Assembly (NCBI RefSeq): GCF_050624435.1
Contig: NC_134541.1
Location: 6,025,983-6,089,982, forward strand
Length of the DNA stretch: 64,000 nucleotides
Direction: 5' to 3'
Source of the DNA: Tenrec ecaudatus
Taxonomy: Eukaryota > Chordata > Mammalia > Afrosoricida > Tenrecidae
The notes under the pieces were generated by a model. The model was not told the origin of the DNA. It searched no databases and saw only the letters and a program-made list of their open reading frames with translations. This document shows positions 1-13,224 of this stretch, piece by piece. Both the position numbers and the translations under genes were made by a program. How positions within the stretch are numbered: position 1 is the first letter of the stretch; each line of letters begins with the position of its first letter.

Positions 1-1000
1 TGAGAGAACCAATTCACTGTGTGGGAACAATGCCTCTCTGAGTGGTCTGTTGGACTTGCAATCTACTTTCAATCAAGGTCTTTCTTATGGAAACTGACTC
101 TTCTTGTACATGCTCCTAATTGGCCATCTTACTATTTAACAATCCAAGGTCCTGAGAAGTAATTTCAGGACCTAAATGTAGCCTAACTTTCTGTGAAGGC
201 ACTGCATGGAGTCAGGGTTCCCACTGTAGGCCACAGTCCTTCACAAACAAGTGCTTTTAGATTTTAGGCTCTAATGCAAATACCATGGACCCACATCCTG
301 ACTCAGCACTTACTGATTCCGAGCCAGTCGTGTTTCATCAATCTCTTCTTACCCCTATGTATGAATACACATTGAGAATGATCACACCCCACAGGGATCA
401 ATCAGGGCTGGCATTGTCATTGACCTCAGTGTCTATAGATGCTGCACCCCTTAGTTGGAGTTCAAATGTAGGGACTTCAGTTTATGGTAAGAACGAACTC
501 TTAAAATGTGAAAAGTTTCATTGGGACAAAATTCACATATCATTCACTTTCATAGGTCAATCGTATTAAAAAGTGTTGTGTAATCATCACTATAATCTAT
601 CCTAGAACATTTTCTTCCTTGTTGTATTCATTACTAGCTTCCATTTCCCTCCCGCCTCCCCTCCTGCACCCCCAAGAAGCATTACTCCAGTTACTGTTGC
701 TATAGATTTACCCATCTTTGAGTTTCTTATACTGCAAAACATACCCCAAAATAGCCAGCAGAAAAACACCAACAACAGTATGAAAATATGCCAGAGGAGA
801 AAACCTCAACTGAGAAAAAAACAGGAAATACTAAAAAGTAGAGCAAATTTAAAATGGGTTAAAAGATGAATCAAATGAACAAGTGGTAACATTTTAACTT
901 AGTGAGATCTGCCATAGTCGAGTTTACCAGGCCCTGTGAGAGCAGGGCTATGCCCACTCATCTACTATAGTTGCAGGGGATTCCTCAGCTTGTAGAGACC
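1..1000. other. Relic intron-1 sequence of the first (decayed) KRAB-ZNF unit
   Basis: No coding region is supported here. Around 720-1,000 the sequence resembles intron 1 of unit B at about 42,480-42,760: both contain a stretch on the pattern aacattttaac, then atctgccata and a following block about a pooled 'agcaaggct/agcagggct' motif. It therefore looks like duplicated intronic DNA whose promoter lies upstream of the window. The rest is ordinary AT-rich sequence. Confidence 0.4.
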
Positions 1001-1450
1001 CTTGGCCCCTGGGCTCCAATTGTCACCCATTGCTTCTGAAAATGGAATATTCACAATTTAAGCTCTGTTACCATTTTCTCCTTCGGATTTGGATTTTATT
1101 CTCTTCATTCTAGATCACACATGCTGATGTGTTTCTTCCATGTGGAATTAGTTGTCACCTCAGTTCGATGACTCCTTGTTTGAAAACAAACTCTTAAGCC
1201 CCCGGATGCTATTATTTTTTATTCCGGGTACCATCTCATGTAGATGGCTGCTTGTTGAAGGGCAAACCTTTAACACCCAGATGCTATTATTTTTGATAGC
1301 CCGGGGCCATCTGATTTCTTTACCACACTTTGCTGTGGCATCCCTCTCTTCATGAAGTGAGGACCTAGCCAAGGTCATGTCATAAGAACTGATTGTTTTT
1401 ATATTGGGATTAGAATTAAGTGGAAGCCTGACATCCATTTACATATCTAT
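1000..1450 (-). repeat. Old diverged copy of the abundant tenrec-type retroelement
   Basis: Read on the minus strand it follows the same order of motifs as the younger copies: the cttccatgtgg block, the 'tagatggctgcttgttga' block, the 'gatagcccggg.catc' block, then 'ttctttaccaca'. It is strongly diverged, so this family, or its parent, has long been active in the lineage. Related old copies lie near 40,870-41,250 and 42,750-42,860. Confidence 0.5.
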
Positions 1451-2340
1451 GATTTATAAACATGATTTATAAAAATCTCTGATTCACTTTAGAGGCCTCA
1501 TTATCATTTTATGAAAGAAAATTATCAATCATGCACATGGAACATAAAATAATCTGTTGATAGTATCATTAATTGAACCAATGGTATAGAATTTAACACA
1601 CTGTTGAGGAAAGTAAGGTATATACATGCATATACTGAACCTGCAATCCATGAATTGTTCATTTGTACAGGTTAAACTCTTAAATGATGTTGCACTGTTT
1701 ACATTGACCATGGGAGTTGGTGATAGGGAAAAATTTCTAGTAGCAATTTTCTTTTTTTTGCAGGGACAGTAACAGACTTATCAGATTAGTACATGTCATG
1801 GTAAAGCTCAGAGGGCATTAAAATAGTAAATCTGCCACTTTGAAATGGCACTCATCCATTTCTTCTCACACCAGAGACTTTTAGTCTTAAGTCCAAGAGC
1901 TGCAACTACGTTTGAGGTAAAGGCCCTTCCCTTTAGTGGGGTTTCCACGTTGAGTCCTTCTGGTGTAGTCTGTGAGGATGTGTCCTTGAAAGCACAGAGT
2001 CTAGGGTGAGAGTAGTTTATAGCACATTTCCTGGCTCTCCACAGGCTGGATAGAAACTAGGTCAAAAGTGTGTAATTATGATCACAATACTGGGTTCCAT
2101 CTACAAGGAGTATGCCCCCCCAAATGGAAAAAAGCTCAGCTAGAGACTAGTTTGAAGGTGATAAGGTTGTTTTGTCAAAAAAATTTAAATACATAGCTTT
2201 GAAAATAGTCCAAGTTTGGGGCCTAAATTCTCATCAGTATTGTTAGCACTTTTTCCCAATGGGTAGTTGCTTCTCCCACTTTACCCCACAAGGGAAGGAA
2301 ATGCCTCCTCAGAAACATAGATGCCCCCTCTCAGCCTGAT
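1450..2340. other. Intron-1 segment duplicated from/with unit A (matches 16,500-17,445)
   Basis: This stretch is colinear with 16,500-17,445 in intron 1 of unit A. Shared landmarks include 'accatgggagtt.gtgata', 'gggaaaaattt', the block about tcttctggtgtag at 1,958 and 17,160, and 'ttgcttctcc' near 2,268 and 17,355. No gene lies in it. It shows that the decayed first unit once had the same intron-1 architecture as unit A. Confidence 0.7.
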
Positions 2341-2604
2341 CTTGACCTGAGAGGGTGAAAAAGAAGAGAAGAGAGAATGTAAAAGGAAAACCTCGGAAAA
2401 AGAAAGGAGAGCCAAAAGGAAGAAGAGAAAGTACCGGAGAGAAGGGTGTTGGCAGGACCAGAGTGGGACAGAATATACAAACAAGACAATATTTGTGGCC
2501 ATGCACTTGATATGGGTCACTGGCCTTTGCTGACCTAGGTGATGTGTGAGACAGACTATCACATATTTCATGCCTGTGTACCTTATTAAGCATTTTTGTT
2601 TGGA

Positions 2605-3789
<1,185 letters not shown>

Positions 3790-3790
<1 letters not shown>

Positions 3791-4700
3791 GCAGCTGGTG
3801 GGCATGGATAGTGGGAGGTGATTTCACAATGAATTAAACCTCCTCTTGCACCACAGGGAATTCGGGGAGAGGAATCGGAGGGCAGGGTCTGGTCAAAATT
3901 TCATTTCACTGCCCCTCAGCAGAGGACAAAACGTGTCCACCAGCCATCGGTCCTTGCCTCACCAGTGAGGGCATTTCAGAAGAAGCCTTTTGAGGGAGTC
4001 CGTGGTAACTACACAAAGGTTTCCACCTTCTATAACCAAATGGAACAGAAAGGAGAAGGTTCCGTCTTCTAAGAATGGTGGACCGGCTTTCTTTCATGGA
4101 GCTTGTTTTTCAAATGCCTGATGGTCTTTCCGTTGTAATATTTTTCTTTAATCAACTGTAAGTCTTGCTCCTGTCACTGATGTGTTTTCAAATGTACGTA
4201 ATATACAAATTCACAATCACATTTTCTTTCATGAATTCAACACAAAACAGGTTCTAAAACATTTATTGGTGGGACTGGTCTGAATAGACTTGAATACGTC
4301 TGGAATCTTTCTGTACCCTTGGAACAAATGTTGTTCCTGAATGCTTGGTTTTCAGTTCTAATCCAATGTCTTGTTACACTTACTCTCTCTCTCAGACCTT
4401 GAAGTCAGCTTGTCTGAGCTGTCTATTTTCCAGGATCAGAGAAGGGAAGAGAGGGCATGCAGATGAATCATTTATTCTTATATGTTAAGCCTGGAAGGTT
4501 GGGTTTCTGGGATGGAGGGGGGCCTTCACCCTTGTTAGTTGGAGATGAGTCTCAATCACATTCTCATAATTAATATTGTTGCCCACTGTAACCTCCCATA
4601 GTAGTGCTGCCTTAAAGTTACCTCTTACAAGCACCTTACCTGCAGCTTTATCTATAGGAGCAGACATTTGCTATTGCTCTCAAGGCTCAGGAGACGGTCA
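3790..4700. other. 3' flank of the decayed unit, homologous to the 3' UTR of unit A
   Basis: The segment 3,900-4,160 resembles 36,760-37,010. Both have a gaggacaaaa block, the ttctaagaatgg motif, 'agcttgtttt', a 'ttttcaaatgcc/ttttcatatgcc' block and a T-rich stretch before a poly(A)-signal position. In this copy the AATAAA of unit A is replaced by a 'ttaatcaac' type sequence. No gene is seen up to 4,700. Confidence 0.5.
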
Positions 4701-4715
4701 CTCTCTCTTACCTGC

Positions 4716-5222
4716 TGTGGCAGTTACATACTCTTTTGTCAATTTGAAAGAAGGCCTGGAGTCTAGCCTGTCAATCAGGTCATAGCAATGAGGCCTCTGT
4801 GGGCCTTCTCCTAAGGATTCTGGGAATTCTTGTCTTCATCCCTGGAGGCAGGACACACTCTCTGTGCAAGAGATTCCTGCTGACAAGCCACATGAAGCTG
4901 TACTGCTGGAGCCAGAGCCCTGGCGCTGGAGGAGCCACGTGGAGACCCACACCAGTGCTGAGATGCTTCCACTGCCATTGGATCCACAAGACTTTCCACC
5001 CACTGGCCTGTGATCTTCCTGCATTCGACATCATTGCATATGTTGTGTGAGTCTGAAGAGGAATTTATAGACTGGTATCGGACATACAGGCTAGTATCAG
5101 ACTCATGGATCAGACTGGGCTGGGATGTTTTTTCAATATACAATTACTCTTTTATATAAAGCTCTTTCTTATACATATGTGAGTATCTATGAAATTGTTT
5201 CTCTAGTCAACCCAGACTAACA
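4716..5222 (-). repeat. LTR-like interspersed repeat with TG...CA ends
   Basis: On the minus strand it starts TGTTAGTCTGGGTTGACTAG and ends about TAACTGCCACA, giving the TG...CA termini of an LTR and a length near 507 bp. I recognise the opening as a common mammalian interspersed repeat but cannot name the family with certainty. No internal viral genes are next to it, so it would be a solo LTR. It lies inside the 3' flank of unit 0. An alternative is a non-LTR repeat that happens to have these ends. Confidence 0.4.
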
Positions 5223-5229
5223 CACCTGA

Positions 5230-5747
5230 CCCAGCACTGGTGTTAGGTTACTCCATCAATGAACTCAGAGACCTTTAGGGTTAAGGTACAGCCCACTTTG
5301 TTGCCTATGTGGTTACCTGTAATTAGGGGGCTTAATGCCCTGAGAGTATAAAGGTTGGTGTTGGAAATATATTCTCTCTCTGCACCGATCTGGCTCCTGA
5401 AGTCATGGAAGAGGTGAACTCCCGTAACTTTTATCTGTTTCTTAAATTTCTTCCCTTCAGTTTCACATCTGTTCCTTAGGACCATTCCGAATGTGAAGCT
5501 GGACTTCGCAAAAGCCTTTAACCATGCCCAAACATTTCCAGTCTGATTGCTTTAGGCCTTATGACTACCTCACATGTCAAATTACCAATGATAAGTCTAA
5601 AGACCCCTCAACACATTTCTGATACCAGGTCAAAGGATATTCAGCCATGTGACCAAAGCCCTTCTATCAGAGGACAAAACCCTGCCAATGTCATTCCATA
5701 TCACTCTGATGTCCTTTGCCACAACCCTAATAAAACCTTCACTGACT
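5230..5747. other. Downstream flank shared with unit A (37,100-37,620)
   Basis: No gene. The order of the blocks 'ccaatgatA.gtctaaag', 'cacatttctgata', 'agccatg', 'cctgccaatg' and 'attctgatgtcc' is the same as at 37,450-37,600. The tandem duplication therefore includes sequence well past the finger exon. Confidence 0.6.
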
Positions 5748-5955
5748 AGCGGAGCTCTGGTGGCATAGTGAGTTATGCTTTAGACTGGTAACCACTAAGT
5801 CAGCAATTCGAAACCATCAGCTGCTCTATGGGAGAAAGATGAGGTATTCTATTGCTACAAAACATTGCACTCTTAGGAACCAAAGAGGTAGTTCAACCCT
5901 GGCTTATCAGTTTGCTGTGAGTCAGTGGCATTGAGTTTGGTTTTCTGGGTTAGAA
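5748..5955 (+). repeat. AfroSINE
   Basis: tRNA-derived SINE read on the + strand: gagctctggtggcatagtg (A-box end), ggtaaccactaagtcagca and the box-B-like 'attcgaaacc', then the typical gggagaaagatgag and 'gtgagtcagtggcattgag' tail. AfroSINEs are confined to Afrotheria. Confidence 0.85.
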
Positions 5956-6289
5956 TGGCTGGAGGGGAGGCCTTACAGAGCAGATAATAGGGGTGGGGCT
6001 ACTGAGATCAGCTCCTCAATACCAGGGGATACAAAAAAGAAAAAAGCTCCCCTGGGCATTTGTCCCACTAGATGAGCATCAAGCAACTCACTCTGAGTTA
6101 TTGCACTCAGTGGCGTCGCCTGAGAAGGTTCTCTCTGGTCACTGTATTTTTTTTGTAAGAGTAGTTTCACTCGAACATCTTTTTTTTGTGATGGCCAATT
6201 TAAGAGAACAGCATGCAGCTGCGAGATTTCATTTCCTGCTTGGAAAAAAATGCCACAGAAACTTGTGATGTGAAACACAGCTTACAAGA

Positions 6290-7186
6290 ATAATGCTTTG
6301 CACTGAAGCTACAGCTTAGGGAGAGGGGCATGTCTGATCAGAGCACATGGGAGCAAAAAGAGGGGGAGGAAGAGAGAGTGGAGCACATCCTGGCCCACCA
6401 AGCCTTGAGGACCATATCCCTGCTCGGAGCAGTCAATGCACAAAGAGGACCATAAGGCTTGCCCCAGTAGGAGACACAACATCCCTCACTGACCCATAGC
6501 CCTACAGGGACAACAATGGAGACACAGAGTGGGAATTGCGCCCTATCTGACCCCACCACACCAAGGTAAAGCATTAAGGGCAGAACAGCAAGGGGAACAG
6601 AGAAAGGAAGTCACAAGGGAGTACCAAAAATAGACTTTGGGGCCAGGGAGTGGCACCACATCAGACTCGACCAGAAAATACTCCAAAAAGTCAACAAACA
6701 GACCTTGAATGATTTACAGGCTTTTCTTTCTTTCTTTTTACCCCCTTGTCATTGGTGTTTTTGTTGTTGGCCTTGTTTTGTTTTCTTTTGTCACTTTGTC
6801 TTGCTCTGTCTTGTTTTTGTGTGTGCATATTATTATCTCTGCAGGTCAATCTAGATAAGATAGGTTGGATAAACAATCTGGAGGAGAAAACATCCCGATG
6901 GTTCGGGGAACATGGGACGGGGGAGATCAGGGAAAGGAAGTGATGTTAACCAACCCAAGGATAGGGAAGAACAAGTGATCCAAAATCAGTGGTGAGGAGG
7001 GTGTAAGAGACCTGGTAGGTCTTAATTAAGGGCAATGTAATGGAGAGGAATTACTGAAACCCAAATGAAGGGTTGAGCTGAGCATGATAGTGGGACAAGA
7101 GGAAAGTAAAGGAAACAGGAAAGAACTAGGAGGCAAAGGGCATTTATAGAGGTCTAAATATAGGCATGTACGTATGTAAACATATT
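6290..7186 (+). repeat. Abundant retroelement, 5' part of a copy split by later insertions
   Basis: This is the left half of a + copy of the ~2-kb family. It includes the gagcacatcctggcccacca block, the T-rich stretch at 6,720-6,840, 'aagataggttggataaac' and 'ggtctaaatataggcatg'. The right half resumes at 9,187. The break is flanked by gtaaacatatttct (7,174-7,187) and gtaaatatatttct (9,184-9,197), as expected for a target-site duplication made by the nested element. Confidence 0.8.
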
Positions 7187-9186
7187 TCTTTTTCAAAAAT
7201 CATTTTATGGGGGGCTCATACAACTCTTATCACAATCCATACATCCATCCATTTTGTCAAGCACATTGTACATTTGTTGCCATCCTCATTCTCAAAACAT
7301 TTACTTTCTGCTTGAGCCCTTGATATCAGCTCCTCATTTTTCCACTCCCTCGCCCCTCCTCTGGCCTCATGAATCCTTAATAATTTATAAATTATTATTT
7401 TGTCATATTTTACATTTTCCAATGTCTTCCTTTCCCCACTTTTCTGTTGTCCATCCCCCAGGAAGGAGGTTATATGTAGATCCTTGTAATCTGTTCCCCC
7501 TTTCCACCCCACCCTCCCTCCATCCTCCAGGTATCGCTACTCTCACCAATAGTCCTGAAGGGATCATCCGCCTTGGATTCCCTGTGTTTCCAGTTCCTAT
7601 CTATACCAGTGTACATCCTCTGGTCTAGCCAGATTTGTAAGATAGAATTGGGATCATAATAGTGTGGAGGGGAGGAAGCACTTAGGAACTAGAGGAAAGT
7701 TGTATGTTTCATCATTGTTACACTGCACCATGACTGGCTCATCTCCCACGGACCCTTCTGTAAGGGGATGTCCAGTTGCCTATAGATGGGTCTTGGGTGC
7801 CCAATCTACACTCCCCCTCATTCACAATGATTTTATTTCTTGTTCTTTGATGCCTGATACCTAATCCCTTTGATACCTCGTGACCACACAGGCTGGTGTG
7901 CTTCTACCATGTGGGCTTTGTTGAATGCTTCTCAGCTAGATGGCCGCTTGTTTACCTTCAAGCCTTTAAGACCTCAGACACAATATCTTTTGATATCCGG
8001 GCACCTTCAGCTTTCTTCACCACATTTGCTTATGCACCCATTTGTCTTCAGTGATCATATTGGGGAGGTGAGCACACAATATGATTTTTTTTGTTTTTTT
8101 GATGTCTGATACCTGAACCCTTCAACACCTCATGACCACACAGGCTGGTGTGCTTCTTCCATGTGGGCTTTGTTGCTTCTGAGCTAGATGGTCGCTTGTT
8201 TACCTTCAAGTCTTTAAGACCCTAGACACTATATCTTTTGATAGCTGGGCTCCATCAGCTTCTTTTTAAAAAATATTTATTTTTTTAATAAATCATTTTA
8301 TTGGGCTCATACAACTCTTATCACAATCCATACATACATCAATTGAGTAAAACACTTATACATTTGTTGCCCTCATCATTCTCAAAATTCGCCTTCCACT
8401 TGGGTTCCTGGAATCAGCTCATTTTCCTTTTTTCTCTCCCCCTCCCTCCCTGCTCCCTCCTCCCTCATGAACCCTTAATAATTTATAAATTATTATTTTA
8501 TCTTATCTTACACTGCCCGGCATCACCCCCTCACCCATTTTCCTTTTGCCCATCCCCCAGAGAGGAGGTTACATGTAGATCCCCGAGATCGGTTCCCCCT
8601 CTCTACACCCCCTTTCTTCCTGGTGTTGCCACTCTCACTGCTGGTCCTACATCAACTTTCTTTAGCACATTTGTTTATGTACCCACTTTGTCTTCAGTGA
8701 TCATGCCAGAAGGTGAGCATCATGGAATGCCAGTTTAATAGAATAAAGTATTCTTGCATTGAAGGAGTACTTGAGTGGAGACCCCATGTCCATCTGCTAC
8801 CTTAATACTAAGTTTATAAATATATGCACATAGATCTATTTACCCAGTCTCATATATAAATATATTTACATATATACATGCTTTTATTTAGACCTCTATA
8901 GATGCCCTTTGCCTCCTAGTTCTTTCCTCTATTTCCTTTTACTTTCCTCTTGTCCCACTATCATGCTCAGCCTTCATTTGGGTTTCAGTAATTCCTCTCG
9001 GTTACATTGCCCTTGATCAAGCCCTACCAGGCCTCCTACACCCTCCTCACCACCGATTTGGATCACTTGTTGTTCCCTCGTTCCTGGGTTTGTTAACACC
9101 ACTTCCTTTCCCCCTACCTTCCTCTCTCTCATGTCCCCCTAGAACCATTGGTTACATTGTTTTCTCCTCCAGATTGTTCATCCAGG
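7187..9186 (-). repeat. Near full-length abundant retroelement nested in another copy
   Basis: It begins with the complement of the poly(A) end (aaaatcattttatggggggctcatac) and runs through all the minus-strand family blocks to about 9,180. It carries a second copy of the internal 'gatgtctgatacctg...gatagctggg' unit (about 7,845-8,030 and 8,100-8,250), so the internal unit is tandemly duplicated. A third-level insertion lies within it at 8,262-8,650. Confidence 0.75.
8262..8650 (-). repeat. 5'-truncated retroelement nested at the third level
   Basis: The 3' end of the family (aataaatcattttattggg on this strand) interrupts the outer element between catcagcttcttt (8,246-8,260) and catcaactttcttt (8,649-8,663), a probable target-site duplication with one substitution and an indel. 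After it the outer element continues with 'agcacatttgtttatg'. Confidence 0.65.
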
Positions 9187-10141
9187 TAAATATATTTCTA
9201 TATCATGATGGTGATATAGATCTATATGCATTTATTTATAAGCTTAGTATTAAGGTAGCAGATGGACATTGGGGCCTCGACTCAAGTACTCCCACAATAC
9301 AAGAACACTTTGTTCTATTAAATTGGCATTCCATGATGCTCACCTTCCCAACTTATCAATGAAGACCAATCAGTGCATAAGAAAACGTGGTGCAGAAAGC
9401 TGATGGTGCCGGGCTATCAAAACATAGAGCTTCTGGGGTCTTAAAGGCTTGAAGGTAGACAAGCGGCCATCTAGCTCAGAAGCAATAAAGCCCACATGGA
9501 AGAAGCACACCAGTCTGTGTGATCACAAGATGTTGATGGGTCAGGTACCAGGCATTAAAGAATAAAAAATCAAATTCTTGTGAAGGAGTAAGAGTACAGA
9601 GTGGGGACCCAAGACCCATCTGTAGGTAACTGAATAAACATACAACTTTCCTCTAGTTCCTAAATGCTTCCTCCCCTCCACACTATCATGATCCCAATTC
9701 TACCTTACAAATCTGGCAAGACCAGAGGATGTACACTGGTTCAGATAGGAACTGGAAACACAGGGAATCCAGGGCGGATGATCCCTTCAGGATCAGTGGT
9801 AACAGTGGCAATACTGGGAGGGTGGAGGGAAGGTGGGGTGGAAAGGGGAAACCGATTACAAGGATCTACATATAACCTCCTCCCTGGGGGATAGACAACA
9901 GAAAAGTGGGTAAAGGGAGATGTTAAGATATGACAAAATAGTAATAATTTATAGAGGGTTCATGAGGGAGGGGGAGCAATGTGAGAGGGGGAAAATGAGC
10001 TGATACCAAGGGCTCCATCAAAAAGGAAATGTTTTAAGAATGATGATGGCAACAAATGTACAATGTGCTTGACACAATGGATGTATGTATGGATTGTGAT
10101 AAGAGTTTTATGAGCCCCCAATAAAATGATTTAGAAAAAAA
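9187..10141 (+). repeat. 3' part of the split abundant retroelement
   Basis: It continues the copy that starts at 6,290, from 'gatatagatctatatgcat' through 'tagtattaaggtagcagatgg' to the 3' end gagccccaataaaatgat and an A-tail at 10,130. The ends match other copies base for base over long stretches. No open reading frame of interest is present. Confidence 0.8.
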
Positions 10142-10784
10142 AGTAAATTTCCTCACCATCTGCAGAAGATCAACCCCCTCCCATTTGAAAGTCCCATATA
10201 AGAACTAGAAACTTTCCTGAGACAACTTCCTCATCTCAGCTCCAGAGGAGAGGGACCTGCTTCCCTCCCAGAGCAAAGTGTCTCTCAACTATGCTTAAGG
10301 TAGTCCCTTCTCACCTCGCAGGAAGGACCCACTGTATCCCTTTTGAAATGACTCCATGCTTCAATAAAACTGTGGCTTATATCTTTGCTGCTGTGCATGT
10401 GTGTGTGAGCTAGGCTTATCTCTGGATACTAATAAACCACAGGGATTTGGAGCTTGCTGGTTCCCTGGTAGATGGCAGTAAGGGAACTGAACTTCATAGT
10501 AATCAAAAATATATTTATATATATTTCCAATGACAATAAACCCAATTGTTTTTTTATTTGATGTTAATATTCCCTGCAACAAACAAATAAAATAACCCCA
10601 CTGCTATATCAAGAGTCCCCAGGGATGAGTGAAACCTCTTTCTAAGTATTCTTTAATGTCCCCAAACCAGACTTTCAAGTGTGCCATAACATTATTTTGT
10701 CACATGTTTTATTTTAAAACTAACCCATTTTTTTCTTCAAAATAAAAACAAGTTTCACTTTAAAAAATGTTTCTTATATCATAC

Positions 10785-10985
10785 TGAGCCCTGGGGAATT
10801 TATGGTTATGAACTTGTTTGCTTACCAGAAGGTATCCAGTTCAAAATCATCAGCTGCTCTGGAGGAGAAATACTTTCTAGACCCATAAAGAACAGTCCTC
10901 TAGGAAACTCACAAGGGCAGTTCCACCTTGTCCTATAGAGTCCATATTGACGTTGCCAGAAAGTTTAGATTTTTGGTTTGGATCT
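10785..10985 (+). repeat. AfroSINE, diverged
   Basis: Starts gagccctgg, then 'catcagctgctctggagga', 'aactcacaagggcagttcca' and 'cttgtcctatagagtcc', the standard AfroSINE body. It is more mutated than the copy at 5,748. Confidence 0.7.
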
Positions 10986-11157
10986 ATCTCATACATATAT
11001 TCATACTGAACTGAATTAAAAAAAGATATATTTTGATTACTAGTTAAAAATATAATTTATTCTCTGAATAACGTCCAGGTAAAGGGTAGATTAAATTTAC
11101 CAAATCACATGAACTATTTATGTATTTTATATTTATAACAGTCTTCTATTCTCTTTC

Positions 11158-11300
11158 TTTTTCTTAAATCATTTTTGTGGGGTTGGGGGCTCATACAGCT
11201 CTTATCACAATCCATCCATGCATCCATTGTGTCAAGTACATTTGAACATTTGTTGCCATCATCATCTTCAAAACATTTTCAACTTTTATTTTCTATGAGC
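11158..11300 (-). repeat. 3' end of abundant retroelement
   Basis: Short 5'-truncated copy: 'cttaaatcatttttgtgggg', 'gctcatacagctcttatcac', 'ttgttgccatcatcat'. It lies just upstream of the CpG island of unit A. Confidence 0.7.
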
Positions 11301-11559
11301 ATGATGATAGTTTGTTCCTCATTTTGAGGACTTAGGGAGGAGGCATATAATCACAGGAAAGCCCTGGAGGTGAGGGTAACACTCGACTGACATGGTGAGA
11401 GTGGGCTTTGTCCTCCCAGCCTGTTGCCCTTTACTCAAGGGCAGGCCAACAAGGGCAGGAGCTTCCCCATCCCGGACTGTAGGTTCCAGAACCCTGACAC
11501 AGTCCTCTGGGTTCTACTTCACTAGAAAAAGTTTGGTGGAAACAATTCCCAGCCAGCGC

Positions 11560-12300
11560 TAGGGGGCGCCCGCGTCAGGCCTGGGGAACGGACGCGCCTC
11601 TGACGTCATCACGCGGCGAGGGGCGGGGCGGGAGCCCTCGGTGAAAGCGGCCGCTGGACCTTCTCTTCGGTGCGGATTTTGGAGAGAAAGGCCGAAGGGA
11701 AGCTTCACTGAGCAGTGTCTGCGGGGTGACGAGCAGGTATTCTGAGGGAGGGACCGGGAGCCGAGGACGCGGTGACCACTGTCTGGCCCGTCCCGCCTGC
11801 CCCGCGGCGGCTCTGTGGCGGCCGAGGGAGCCGCAGCCTGACCGCCGGGCGGACGGGCTCCGGGGAAGCCCGCGCCGCTGACTGACTGACAGCTGAGCGC
11901 GGCCGCAGGGTCCACGACGCCCGAGTGGTTTTTCCCGCGCGGTCACGAGGCGCAGGGAAGGTGGGCCCATCGTCGGACAGGAGGAGGTTTCAGGTTGTGG
12001 GCTGCGTTCTGCGGGTTGAATGTCCTCTGGTTCCTGGGATTGCGCTTGTGGGGACGGATGCGCTGTCCTAGACGCGCTTTGGGGCCCAGGAAAGTGTGCG
12101 GGAGACGGCCGGGTCCTCGAGTTGCGGGGAGCTCCGTGACCCGTCGGTCGGGACTGTGCCTGGGCCGCGAGTGACCTCGAATTTCGAATTTCATTTTTGA
12201 GGCGGTGGGTGGCATGACTCCAGGACAAAGAGCATAGAGAGGGCTACTCGATCCAAGCGTTTCCGGGTCTTTGGGTTGTGGGGTGGGTGCAGAGGGCATT
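11560..12300 (+). promoter_or_regulatory. CpG-island promoter of KRAB-ZNF unit A
   Basis: A sharply GC- and CpG-rich block in otherwise AT-rich DNA. It holds a perfect CRE, TGACGTCA, at 11,601-11,608 and a GC box, ggggcggggc, at about 11,620. The matching block upstream of unit B has the CRE at the same place relative to a shared gcggccgctg motif. Such islands normally drive broadly expressed genes, and CRE elements bind CREB/ATF factors. The exact start site cannot be read from sequence; I place it near 11,640-11,670. Long open frames on the minus strand here are a by-product of GC richness. Confidence 0.8.
11650..11736 (+). other. Predicted noncoding exon 1 of unit A
   Basis: A donor, GAGCAG|GTATTC, lies at 11,736/11,737, and unit B has the same donor (AACAG|GTATTCTGAGG) at 41,803/41,804. 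The paired conservation of CRE, gcggccgctg block and donor makes this the likely first exon. The 5' boundary is approximate. No start codon in a useful frame is seen, so it is taken as 5' UTR. Confidence 0.55.
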
Positions 12301-12830
12301 AAATATACTCTTATCCCGAGTTGGTCGTGCGAAGGCTAGGGTAGCAAACCCGGCAATTTTCTGGCGGAGAGCGCCTGATTGGTGCTGCATACTTCGTGGT
12401 CGTGGTGGGAATCCGGCACTGGGCGGGTAAGTAAGGTGCGCGTGTGTATGTCATACGGGCTGGAGACATCCCAGATGGTGGTTGAGTTGGGGCAAGGCCG
12501 GATGTGCTTCATTTTATGCCGGCATGGGGAGGTGTTAGGGATTCATATTCTGTTAGTATAACGTCCCTTAGGTATTGTGAGATTGTCCGCCAGGCCTGCA
12601 TGTAGTTTCTAGTGATTTTAGAGGTGGGAGAGATTTGGAGACCCGTTAGGAGGGCTGGCTGACCCCTTGTGACTTTGATCCAATTTTCTTGATTGAATTG
12701 AAGAAACTGAACAAACTGTAGTATCCAGTCGTGTTCTGTTCAAGAAACAAACGGGGCAATCTTTGTTGTAGCATTCAGAACCCTCATTTTGATGCTATAG
12801 AGACAAGTGAGCAGAGCTGGCCAACTCCCC
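12300..12830. other. Unit A intron 1, unique-looking
   Basis: No coding signal or recognisable repeat. The first part still corresponds to intron 1 of unit B through a shared 'ccaggacaaagagc' motif (12,220 and 42,288). Confidence 0.4.
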
Positions 12831-12834
12831 TTTG

Positions 12835-13060
12835 AAAACAAAAACCCAAACTCAGTGCCATCATGTTGGTCCCTACTTGTAGTGAATTCTGGTGACATGG
12901 TGAGTTATACTTTGGTCTGCTAACCACAAGGTCAGCAATCGAAAAACCACCAACCATGAGAAGGATGAGGTCTCCTCAAATGAAGAGTTACAGTTTAGGA
13001 TACCCACAGAGGCACATAAGGTCACCCCTTTGACAAATCTTTCCAAGTCCCAATACTATA
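12835..13060 (+). repeat. AfroSINE, rearranged
   Basis: A short reversed tail piece (ccaaactcagtgccatc) precedes a + body with 'ctaaccacaaggtcagcaa' and 'gagaaggatgaggtctcc'. It is a recombined or doubly inserted SINE. Confidence 0.6.
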
Positions 13061-13224
13061 TATATATATAAAATTAAAGGACTCTGCAAATGGTTCACAT
13101 TTTGACCCACAGAGCTTCCTGTTGGAAGTGGGTCCAGGCTGTTTTTTTGTTGTTGTTTTTTTTTGGAAGGCGTAGCCCACTACCTCCAGCAATGGTAATT
13201 GTAGTGCATTGCGATGTGGAATTC

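Noticed and set aside
11559-12299. Long minus-strand open frames of 118-217 codons in the CpG island
   Set aside because: Composition is proline/arginine-rich as expected from GC-rich DNA; no domain, and the block is the conserved promoter of unit A.
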